From positions 3,281,001 through 3,345,000 of the forward strand of contig NW_025062476.1 of NCBI RefSeq assembly GCF_000002995.4: a stretch of DNA of 64,000 nucleotides, written 5' to 3'. This stretch comes from Brugia malayi (lineage: Eukaryota > Nematoda > Chromadorea > Rhabditida > Onchocercidae). The notes below the pieces were generated by a model. That model saw only the letters and a list, made by a program, of their open reading frames with translations, did not search any database and was not told the DNA's origin. How positions within the stretch are numbered: position 1 is the stretch's first letter; each line of letters starts with the position of its first letter. Positions 13,827 through 25,258 of the stretch are shown piece after piece. Made by a program: the position numbers and the translations under genes.

Positions 13827-14793
13827 ATAATAAAAATCCAAAAGTTTAGTAAATCATATTCAAGCAGATAAATTATCCTACAAACCACCTACAGTCGAAT
13901 TTGATCAAAACAAATTAATCATCTTACTTCTTCAAATAATTCAGATCATTTATAAATGTAAAATTTCAAAAATTTGCATTATAAGATTGGCATAAAAAAA
14001 ACAAAAAAACGAATAAATGACGATAGTTCATTTTTAACAGTTTAGTCAAGAATAAAATGTTGAATTATGCCAAATATCGATTTCTTCCTGTCTTTTTAAC
14101 CCAATCAAAGTTGACAGTCACATTTGATCACAATCGTTCTATGCTAATTTCCTTCAATTTTTCCTGCACAAAACTTGCTTAGCTTTAATGTAATGCTAGT
14201 TGAGTAGAATTTTTTGATATATCAGAAATCAAATTGCATACTTTACTTATCTTATCGTTTCTCTATGATAATAAGAGAACTTTAATCCTTTCCTACTAAT
14301 TGTGTTATCTTCATAAAGTTTTATAAATAACTGTCAAAAAATGTATTTCAGTAGAATTATTTTCTGTTCAGTAAAGTTAATTCGAACTGCCAACTTGCTT
14401 TTCATGTTTAATTTGTCTAATAGATGAATAATTCATTAAGAATAGTGAAAATTTTAATGTTATCAGTTCATTTCATTATATCATTTCATTTTTTAGTTTC
14501 AAATTTCATAATTCAAAAGTTCTAAAAGAGTAGTTTTAAATTTGATAATCTAAAAGAACAAATCGTTACTTTTTATTTTATTACTTTATTGGCTTTTTTC
14601 TTTCTCTGTTTTCTTTTTTCACTCTTTTTTGTATGCTATTTTCATCAATTAAAGCTTTCATTTGCATTATTAGATTGATTATCACTGAATCTTCTGATAA
14701 TGTAACTTACTCAAACATATTCAATGCAATAAAATGATTGAATTCAATCAGAACTAAACTGCCACAATGCATCCATGTTAGACAGTCAAATAA

Positions 14794-14815
14794 GCTAAGC
14801 TAAGCTAAGCTAAAT
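14794..14815. repeat. Short AAGCT tandem repeat, four copies
   Basis: AAGCT is repeated four times in a row, giving overlapping AGCT palindromes every five bases. It is the only such array I saw in the window and lies upstream of the PP1 gene. The function is unknown. Confidence 0.8.
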
Positions 14816-15665
14816 ATTCCATATTGTCATGCTATCATCAAATTTCCGAAATGAATTTGAAGTATTAACCTTGTTTTAGCAATATTGCTTTTTTGCTTTT
14901 TTATTGCTTAAAAAATAAAGTTTAATGAAAATATTAAAAAAAAAAATCTTTCTTTATAAATTGCTAATTAATTTAATTAACTTTATGTATGCAATATGTT
15001 ATTTGGGAATATCTTTTTTAACATGTAATCGACATATTTAACTACAATTTCATTTCATCTACTATATATGATTAACAAAGAGAAGAAGAGGGAGAAAAAG
15101 AAAACTTAGAATAAAAATTCAAATGATAAGATTACAATCATTAATTATGACATGTAGAATCGAAGTTAATGAACAAAATCTAAGATTCAGAATTCAAAAA
15201 TCAAATAATATTTTACGAAAATGACAAGATTAAATGGTATCAAAATGAATAATTGTAATTTATCAATTAAAAACGCACTCAAAATGCGCATAAAATAGAT
15301 CCCAGTCGAGATTGTTGTAGAGATGGTTGTATTTCAGCTGTTCGTAACTGAAAGACAAATTATTTATATCATTCATTATCATTATTGCTAATATAGTACT
15401 TAAATTGTTAGTGTTATCATCATTATCAGTGTCACTATTATATATCATACTTTAGATAAGCTATAAGTGATACTATACCTTAGTAGTTAAATGATTTCAC
15501 AGAATTGTCAACTAAGCATACATCTTTTACTTATATTTACTTTTACTCTTACTTATATTTGATCTTTCACTTTGCTTATATTACAGTTATTGAACTTAGA
15601 TATTGTGATAAAGACATTATGTTACAATCAATATCTTACTCTGTTTGAATTAGAAAACGCTAATT

Positions 15666-15671
15666 TTTATT
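15666..15671 (-). terminator. Candidate poly(A) signal for flp-16
   Basis: The complement reads AATAAA, 83 nt downstream of the flp-16 stop codon, a typical distance for a short nematode 3' UTR. Confidence 0.5.
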
Positions 15672-15754
15672 ATATTTACTTATATCCTTACTCGTTGAAA
15701 TTAATGAAGAAAAAAGGAAATGAAACTTACTTATTTGAATTTCACCCCTCTTTT

Positions 15755-16851
15755 TTAATTATCAAAACGAACAGAACTTTGTGATCTTTTACCAAATCTA
15801 ACAAATGTCTGTCCTCGCTTATTGGATGGATGTAGTTCGGCATGTGTCTCAATATCATCCATATTATTCTTTGAAGCTGCTGTAAACAAATTTGAAAGCA
15901 AAGCTTAAAATTGATGACAAATTTAAAACAGCTTTTTATGCAGCTAACATTCATAGATGAAATGTTCGAACAATATAAATTTATCAAATGCTGAACAACA
16001 CATAAAATAAAATTGTTATCATATGCTAAATTTCTTTTCATCACTTAAGTTTTAACATCTTTTTCTAGACTTTAAGTGATTGCTAAGAAAAATTATTCTA
16101 AAATCTCAGTCCACAATTAATTATAGCTCAAAAAGTTGCCATATGCAATCTTTCAATTTTATTAGCATTGCATAAAGTTTGAGTTAAAAATAAATAAAAA
16201 AACTATTAGCTTTTTTGTTTGTTAAATTCCAAAGTTGAAAATGGATGAAAAGAAAAAATTTGATATAAAATACAATACTAATTAGATTAATGGAATTAAT
16301 AATAATAAGATGAATAAAATAGAAAAAAAGATTACCTGCTAAACTTTTTTCTAGATATTCTCGATATCGCTCAGCATATTCTCTTTGCAACAAATCATTT
16401 ATCATTTCTCGTTGTATTTCATCTACAAATTAATTTCCATAGCAAAATTTCCAATTGAAAATGCATATTTATATTTTAATTTTTTTTTTTTTTTTTTACA
16501 AGAAATAATTTTATTTTTTAACAGTTTATTTCACTCAGCAATTTTTCTATCTGAAACACATTAAATTCATCAAAATAAATTTTTTCTTAATTCTTTTTTT
16601 TCTTCTCAATTAAAAATTTACAAATGTTTCTGTTTTTTTTTTTTATTTTTGTTTATATTTTCTGAATTGAAATAATCAAAGGCAAGTCACAGTTTAAAAT
16701 TATATGATCATTGAAAATTGAAGTGAAAAAAAAATTAACCATCATCAGGTAATACAATTCGTCGTGGACTGTAAACAGCTGCACCTGTTGATGATATCAA
16801 TGCAATTGAAAACAGCATAAGCGCTGATAAGAAATATGTTGTGATAACCAT
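15755..16851 (-). CDS. flp-16: FMRFamide-like neuropeptide precursor, FLP-16 type
   Basis: A secreted neuropeptide precursor of 107 residues. Exons in transcript order: 16740-16851, 16336-16422, 15755-15879, joined in phases 1 and 1. Residues 1 to about 24 form a signal peptide (hydrophobic core FLSALMLFSIALIS, small residues to about Ala24). A charged helical spacer follows, then the dibasic-flanked peptide KR-GQTFVRFG-KR. Gly is the amide donor, so the mature product would be GQTFVRF-amide, identical to one of the C. elegans flp-16 peptides. C. elegans has three tandem copies; here only one is intact. The tail after the last KR, SQSSVRFDN, looks like a degenerate second copy in which the amidation Gly is replaced by Asp. 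The start is the first Met before the signal peptide. Processing would need proprotein convertase, carboxypeptidase and amidating enzymes encoded elsewhere. Confidence 0.88.
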
Positions 16852-19200
16852 TTATATTCTTTGAATCGTTTCTTTGTCCAATCCGTATATGCAAAAAAAT
16901 TTTTGTTAAATTTTAACAAAATTGCTTATTTGTCATCATTATTTATGTATGCGACAAATGAAAAAAAAAAAAAAGAGAGAGTAAATGTAGGAAATGGACG
17001 ACTTTTTGAGATGAAATGGAAGAAGAAATTATTCAAATTGAAATGTGAAATGTTGCAGTATGCTCAAAATGTTTAAATTTATTTGAATTTTATTATAGTT
17101 TACATTTTTATTTTATTTATTTACTTTTTTTTTTTTTAAATTAACCGTCATTGTGCTCAGAACGATATTTTCGATCTATTTTTTTTTTTTTTTTTTAGAT
17201 CCTTAGAGACTGAATTGATAAATTCATCATTCATAGTTACAGTGATTGACGTCATTGTCAACAAATTTGATTGAATCATTCTATTTTTTTAATTAGATCC
17301 AATTTTAAAATTCTCTCTCTCTCTCTTTCAAAGAAAAAAGAGAAAAATAAAAATAATTGAAAAAATATTAACAATAATCTCTCTAAAGACATACTGTACT
17401 ATCGATATACTATTGGTTTTATCTTTTTACAATTAATAATATCAAATATCACTTATCAATTATCTGTTTTTGATAAGAAATAATTGAATGATTGTATATG
17501 TACAAGTTTGTTATCAATAGTTTAACTTATCACTGACCTATGTGTAATATAACTTAATAACTTTATTATTTTCCTTCCATTTATCTCGGAGTATCATAAT
17601 ACTCTCTTAAGGTTACTGATAGATAATGAATTAATTTCATTAAGGAAATACTTCTAAATCTGATCAATAAAATACAAATGTTAATCAATAATCATTTGAA
17701 TTTCAAATCAAAATAAATTACAATTTGAATTTGCCCAAAAAAAAATGACCACAATATGCATCATTAAATATAATATTAATGAGAATCGATGAGAAAAGAG
17801 CACATTTCCCATTTTTTTTTTGTTTTTTCAAAAAAAAAAAAAAAATCTAACATTGAAAATGCATGAAAATCATTTACATTTTCATATGATTCATGAATTT
17901 TGTTGAATAAATGGAAAAAAATTTATGTAATAACAAATTAAACTTTATAAATACATAATTTATTAATTAAAATTACTACAATTGCAATCATTTGATGATA
18001 ATAATTTATCAGTTATCATTTTATTGATTAGCTAACATGACAGTAATTAAATTAACTTTTTCATATCCATTAAATATACTTGAGTAATACTTCATTAATA
18101 CTTGAGTATTATGAGCTTTTGGATGATAACAATAAAATAATCAAATTTCATATGTATTTTTCGAAATCACAATAATTTTATTCTAAAATGTTTGTATTTT
18201 AGTCACAAAAAAAAATGAAAACTATTTCCATATCGAAAATATATTCAAAATTCCTACATTTTAGAATATAAGAATTTGCTAGAGTTTTCATTCATTTGAT
18301 TTAAAAAGTAAAAATAAAAATAAAAAAAAAAAAAAAAAAAAAACAATTTAATATTAATAAAATTTTACTATAAATCAGATACCATACAGTTTAAGGAAGT
18401 TTTTTTATCAGTTATCAATTTTTTCACTTAATTCAGTACAGACTAATTAAGGTAACAATGAAATAATGATTTAAAAATGAAATCTGATTAAAAATTAGAT
18501 TGAAATGAAAATTCAAAAATATTTTGATACAACTGACATTCACAACTGCTAGCTAAGAAAACAGAAAAGTTAATGAAATTCACCTGCCAATATCAAAATA
18601 TATTTTGTTTAAAGATGTAAATTAATTATGCATAAGTTTTGTGTTGATTTTATACCGAACAAACAAAAAAAAAAATAAAATAATTGAGAATTTCAACTTC
18701 AGCTTTTAATTACTCAATTAACTAAAACTGACTTATTTAAGAATATAATATATTTATATGTTTATCTGAAATGAAAAAAAATTTTTAGTCTGTAGATTTT
18801 ATATAAATTTATGAAATGTCTTTAACATATTCTATGTTTTTTTTAAGCTATTAATACACAAATATCTATTGTCACTGATTTTAAAATAATATTTTATGCA
18901 AAAATAACTCTTATTGACGTAATTTAATTTTAAATTTTTTAGAAAAACACCTGAACTACCACAATAAATAAATATAATAATTAAAAAAAAAATTCAGTAG
19001 TTTTCGTGATTATTATAATTATTATTAATATTATTATTAGCTCGATGGTTACCATCGTAGTCATATCAACGCTTACGTGTACTCAATTTTAAAAATATAA
19101 AGAAGACATGACAAAATAAAATTTGAATTGCTTTTTCAGGAAAGAAAAAAAAAAAGTTAGCAAGAAATTCATGCGATAATTTAAAAGTAAGTAAACATAC

Positions 19201-19253
19201 TTGACGCATTCCACACATACTGCTAACATCAAATCTTTTAATGAGATCCATTT
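19201..19253 (-). other. Possible orphan exon (weak)
   Basis: On the minus strand an ATG at 19253 opens MDLIKRFDVSSMCGMRQ and runs straight into a consensus donor GTATGT at 19200. Base composition is less AT-biased than its surroundings. I could not find an in-phase downstream exon, and the peptide is not recognised. It could be the first exon of a small gene, an alternative 5' exon, or chance. Confidence 0.15.
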
Positions 19254-20267
19254 TGATTGCTTAAATTTTGATTTCAATCTTTTTGTGATGTCAAAAATCA
19301 ATTATAAAAAAATGATGAACAAGTATTTCTAACAAATTTATGAAAAATATTAAGTTGGAAAGTAAATAAAAAATGTGTAAAAGAGATTAATTTGTATTTA
19401 CTATTAATAGAAAAGGAAAATTGTTGAGATTTTAAAAATGACATTAGCAAGAATAATAAAATTTTATAATTTATTTATAATTTGTTAAAAAGAATTTGTT
19501 TTTGTAGTTTATTAAGAAATTAATTTTACATTTTTATAATTTATGATTTTTTTTTTTATAATTTGTTTTCATATTTTTATAAATATTTTTTATGTTATTT
19601 ATCAAAGAAGTCAAATAAGCTATTTTAAAAAATTTCAACTTAATCATTCAGTTTTTTTTTTTTCAAATTTAATGTGTGTCATATTTTTGCTCATTTGATC
19701 AGTACAGTATGAAGTAGACTTACACACAAAGAGAAGTATCATATTTGCCATTTAACCATTTAATTTTTAAAATCATTGAGTGGTTAAATTCATTTTAATT
19801 ATAGAATAAGAATTTTTGTTATCTATTGAATACAAAGTTTAAAGAAATTAAAAGACATTTAGCTGCTAACGAAATGATAAGCCATAGCTAATTGTTCTGA
19901 AAGGAATTGCAATTTAATAATAATAATAATAGTAATAATTTGAAAAAAATATCAAGAAAATTAGGTAAAACTAGAGCTTGAAATAAAATTGAAGTGCAAA
20001 ATACTTAAAAATATAATTTTACAAGAAAGTTATATTAAAAATTCAGGAAATAACAAATTTTAAAGGAATGCTTGCTATTGAATAGAAAAATGTTAGTTAA
20101 GGAGAAATTATAGCAATTACAAAATCCTAAATTTAAAGTCTCAGTTTTTGAGCTTTAGCTTCTAATAGCTAACAGATCAAAGAAAAACACCACCCTCTTG
20201 CAATTTTGGTCCATTTGCTATTCATTATTGACAATTCCCGAAATTATCTCAAGCAGAAAATATTACA

Positions 20268-20364
20268 CTAAAAATTGAAAAGAACTTCCTTTTTTGCTTT
20301 TCACTTCTATTCTAAGCTTATCGAAATTATCAACCGTAATTAATTCCCGAGATGTATCAGAAAA
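20268..20364 (-). other. Possible orphan exon (weak)
   Basis: A minus-strand open stretch preceded by an acceptor-like TTTTTTCTTCAAG reads FSDTSRELITVDNFDKLRIE and then a Lys-rich segment. Codon use looks protein-like compared with the flanks. No convincing donor or partner exon was found and the peptide is not recognised. Confidence 0.15.
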
Positions 20365-20726
20365 TTCTTGAAGAAAAAAGAAAGAGAATAACTGAAAAAA
20401 AAATGAATTGAAGAATAAATTTGAAATGAGGTAAAACATAAAATATGATATTATATACATAATAAAATGGAAAATTTTTTTCATAAAACAATTTCAACAA
20501 TCGAATGCTTAATGAGAAATATCACTTCAGCTTTTGGATTTGCTTATATTAAAAGCATTTGAAATGACCTGCTAACACGACTTCCGTGACCTTAAGCTAT
20601 TTGCATTATTATTGAAAAGTATGAAGCAATTTTCTGAAGCATTTCATGATTAGCTATCACACCAATAGCAATTTCATCTCTTACGTATAATAAGCAAAGA
20701 AAAGTTAAAATTATTCATTTTAACTC

Positions 20727-20787
20727 ATTTTGCACTTATTTTAATATAATTTTAAATTTTGCACTTATTTTAATATAATTTTAAAAT
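20727..20787. repeat. Two-copy tandem repeat, period 30
   Basis: The unit TTTTGCACTTATTTTAATAT followed by AATTTTAAA is present twice back to back. It is a local duplication in noncoding DNA. Confidence 0.8.
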
Positions 20788-21329
20788 GAACTCTTCTCAT
20801 TTTCTGCAAAACATTAAAAAAAATTTTGTTACTTTCTAACAGTAATTTAAGAAATTTGATGGTTACAATATTATGTAATAATACATATATGCAAATGAAA
20901 GATTATATATTAATTAAAAATTTCAAAAATTATTGCTATGATTTAAAATAAATTTTTTTTTTATTAGTTCTTTAGTTTTTAAAACTTTTTTATCTCAATT
21001 TGAGGAGAAAAACTGACGTAAATGATACTTTGGAAATATGCAAATATGCGTGGCTATTGAGTTTATTCAATAATTTGTAGTATTTATTAATTTTACCTAT
21101 CAAATCTTATTTCTTCTTTCTTCTATTAAAGAAAAATAAATGAATTCAAAAGAATAAAAGAAATTTTAATCGAACATTAAAATTTCGCACTTGAAAAATA
21201 ACATTTAAGCAATCAAATAGCTAACAGCAAATTTTACTGGATCGAATTAAATTATTTGGAAGTAATTGTAGAAAGTAGGAAAAAAAAACAATAAAAAAAT
21301 TAGAGTATGAAATAGTCAAGAAATTAAAT

Positions 21330-21363
21330 AAATGATAAGCAATAAACTGATTGCTTATCATTT
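21330..21363. repeat. Perfect 14-bp inverted repeat carrying two GATA-type sites
   Basis: AAATGATAAGCAAT is followed by six bases and then its exact reverse complement ATTGCTTATCATTT. Each arm contains TGATAAG/CTTATCA. It could form a hairpin or serve as a paired transcription-factor site; the second reading is inference. Confidence 0.8.
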
Positions 21364-24300
21364 GGGACATTTATCAGTAGAAATAGATTTATCATTTAAA
21401 TTATCATCACTTATCTTACAAGAATGAATCTGATAAATTTCTATTAGTAATAAAATAAGAGGGAAAAATGCTAAGTTAATACGGGAGAGAGAGAATCTAA
21501 TTTTGCTGAATCAAGCGATAAAATTAAAATTTAAAATAGGAAAGTTAAGACTAAAAATTTTAGGGAAAATGTATTGAGAATATTATCAGACATAATATTT
21601 CATATTTTGCTAATACAATTAGATAATGGTTATTTTCTATTCTAATCCTTATATCATTTTATTTATCAATAAAAATGCATTACTATTCTAAAATAATTCA
21701 AATTTAGTAGAAATACTTAATAAATGAATATAAAACTAAATATGTTACTATCAAGCCAGAATTACTTATTCCACTTATCATTTTGATTGCTTCTTCTTCA
21801 TTTCAAAATTTTAATTTTTTTCTAAAAGCTCAACCAAAAGATCAACTGAAAAAACAAAAGATCGAACAGATTGCTTCAGATAATTTTAAAACATAATTTA
21901 GGATTATCAACAGTTAAAACACAAATAAAAACACAGATAAAACTTTATATTCGAGTTCAATTGTATGTTTTTTCTTCGTTACTTTTTCATAATTGGAAGA
22001 TCAGTAGAACATATCAGTATTAAATGTTTCCTTTTTAAAATCAACTGATCAACAATGAGACTAATTCACAAAAGTTTTTTAAATTAGATTTTTTATTTAC
22101 AAAAAAAAAAAAAAAAAAAAAAAAAAAACATATTTATTAAAATCAAAATGTTCGTTTAGATGCGTAAAGGTATTTTATATGATTTTTGCAGGTATAATAC
22201 TTCATTGCTTTATAAAAATCATTAAGGGAAACTTAGAAATGCGGTAAAGTAAAAGAATAATAATGAATTCATTTAATTTTTTTTTTCTTGAAATTTAATA
22301 CTTAAAAATACCAATTCAAAAAACACTTATAGCGAGTAATTTGGAATATTTATCAAATAATTTTATAAAGTTTTTAAAGGCTTCCAAAAAAAAAAAATTT
22401 GAGAATTTTTACGATGAAAGTAAACATAATTTAAAAAGAAAGTGTAGTAAAAAAAAAAATTATTTTAATTTAACCTGAAACTTATTAGACAATATTTAGT
22501 CAAAATTAGAATCGTTTATGTCCAACTAATCCTTCAGTTTTTTTTTTTTTTTTTTTATTTCTTTTAAAAGAAGCTCATCAATTTAACTAATTTATAATAT
22601 CCAGTTAGTCGATTCAACAGGAAGTAAATCGTAAAGCTTTTCTTTTAAGTGTAAGAAATATGAGTGAAAAAAAACCTTACTTACTAAGTAACTTACTACT
22701 GCAATTCTTATGACTTCAATACTTTTTCAATTCAATGCTTTTTTAAATTTAATCAAATAGATTATTAATCATTTCAGATGAGATAAACAAGTTCAGAAAT
22801 TAATTAAAATGACGAATTTCTTCCTTTTTCTTTTTTTTTCTTTCAAATAATTCATCGTATTTTACAGCCAGCCGTAATGCTTATGAAATGATTTCAATAA
22901 CGCTTGAACACACATATAAAAATAAAAAGTACAATGATTAAAATCCTTAGTGCTTCCTATAAATCGATCAGCAGTTAAAACAAACTTTACTAACCAAATG
23001 ATTGATCAAGCGAAGTAATTTAATGGATTTGGTTGTTGAAATTTCAAAAAATTCATTATATTCCAAATGCACTGTATTGGATATAATTAGATGATTGTAT
23101 TTAAATATATTTTAAAAAATGATAATAACTAATCATTTCTTTTTATTTAATCTTATTTCTTAAAAAAGAAAGAAACTACTAAAGTATTTAAATTGAATAA
23201 GTAACTAACTTAAAATAGATTAAAAGTATTAAAATGAGTTTCTTGACATGAATAATTGAATATTGAATAAATTCAATTTACGGTACTTTTTTACTTTTTC
23301 TTTTGACATATTTCCTTTCAGTTGGTATGGTCTCTGCAAATGATAATTAGATTTTATTAAGTTATGTTGATTACTTAGTTGTACTTTTATTTGCTTATCA
23401 TTTCAATGTTTTGCTGCTGATAAACTAAAAAAACGAGTATTTCGGAAATTATGTCTCTTACTTCTTTATTTGTCTTGCATTTTACTTAATTTTCCCATTA
23501 TTGCATAAATTAATGGCGAAGAAATTTAACATTCCTAATAAAAAAAAAAAAAAAAAAACTATTAAATATCAAAAATATAAGTTTATTTTTTAAGTTATTA
23601 CTTAACGTTAATTTATTATTCATAGATTTACTTTAATCAGAGAAGGAAAAATTTTTAGCATTCTTTCTAGTGTCACACTGTCATAGATTTCTGCATGGAT
23701 TGCATTCATTTATTTCTATCCTAAATAATATCATAAATTCATTATAAAGATTGACACTTTCCTAAATTTCAAAGTAATGATTGTAAACATCAATTATTAC
23801 TATCTTAAATGAGAAAAGTTATCATACAACGATAATTCTGAAGATAATATGATGATGTGATTGTTTTTGTTAAAAATATTTTGTATTATTTATATTTTTT
23901 GACACAAAATAATGTTTAGCAGTAGAAAAAAGAAATATTGTTTGTACATAATAAATTGGTTAATTAATTATATTTGTAATATGAATTATTGTAGTTACTG
24001 TAAACGATTGTCATAATCATACTTATCATAAAATTATCATAGTTAAAATGATTTTGATCATTAGCCAAAATAGTTATAAGAAGTAAAGTAATGATGATTA
24101 TTCTTCTTCCAAGGCTTTTATACTATTCTGCTAGATGATTGAACAAAATTCTGTACTTTTCCTTTCCTGAATTAACAAAAAAAATTTTTTTAAACTTCTA
24201 AAAGTCACTTAGCAATGTAAATAAGCAATTTGAATTGCTCACCATAATTATTTTTTCCCGCTAACATTCTCGAATTTAATTAGAAACTATTCAATTTCAT

Positions 24301-25204
24301 TTATATTCAGTTCAGTTTATTGCCATATCTGCGCTTTTTGTTGATTTGATTTTCAATAGTAGCTTAAAAAAAAATTTTAATATTTAAGAAAAGTAGAAAT
24401 TATAAGAATGTTAAAAATTGCTTACTGTAATTCAGCTATTCCTACAGCGATACCGTAATCACTCAAATATTCATACACCTGAATGACTGTTTACTACTGT
24501 AATCATTAATTCATTATAGCTACAGTAATTGATAAGAAGCTAATTGAATTTGTTGTAAACAATTTTATGCCTAAACGATTCTAAACCAAAATTACAAAAG
24601 CACATTGATAGATAATCTTGTTGCAAAATAAATTTATCACTTATCAAAATGATAGCATTAAGTAACAACTAAAAATCTTCGAAACTGAAGTAAGGTAAGG
24701 TATTTGACCTTATATCATTTAACTAAAAGCAATTTTGTTAGTTATAAAAAATATTCCAATTTTAGTTAATCAGTCATCAACATTCTTACATAGAAATCAA
24801 CAAAATAAGCAAATAAGGAAGTCAAAGTTAAACGAGTGTTTCAGGAAGTTGTTACTTAGCCACCATAGTAACGCTAATAATAACATATTATTAACTATCG
24901 TTTACTCATAAAGTATACTAGTAAAAATAGTATAATTATCGAGAAAAAGAGGAATAAAAAAATAAACAAATATTTATGCATATTATACTATTATTATTTT
25001 TCAATTGTTTAATATAATAATTACAGAAATAAACATTTATAAACATACTGAAGCTAAGTTTTAAGCAAATTCATTAATGTTTATTAATTTCCAATCCAAA
25101 TTCATTAATTTTCAAATCAAAGAGTTAAATTTCTAAAATACAACTATACCAACTGAATTTATGGAGAAGAGAAATAATCTTCTCAAAATGACATGCATAC
25201 CTAT

Positions 25205-25258
25205 TATATATATAAGTCTCTCTCTCTCCCTCTGTGTGTCTGTCCCTGTCTGTTTGCC
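25205..25258. repeat. CT/TG low-complexity tract
   Basis: A run of TCTCTCTC changes into CCTCTGTGTGTCTGTCCCTG and related pyrimidine-rich sequence. It is a simple-sequence tract with no coding content. Confidence 0.7.

Larger units (their letters stand above)
13827..15754. other. Intergenic region between the PP1 and flp-16 genes
   Basis: About 1.9 kb of AT-rich sequence between two genes on the same strand. It holds four copies of AAGCT near 14794-14814, and an exon-like minus-strand stretch at about 15263-15340 preceded by a CTTTCAG acceptor, which I do not join to flp-16 because the in-frame stop comes first. AATAAA on the minus strand at 15666-15671 is the likely flp-16 poly(A) signal. 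No further gene is evident. Confidence 0.55.

Noticed and set aside
15263..15448. Possible last exon of flp-16
   Set aside because: It has an acceptor, but the preceding exon reaches an in-frame TAA at 15755, no donor before it gives a convincing phase, and the peptide adds no FLP repeat.
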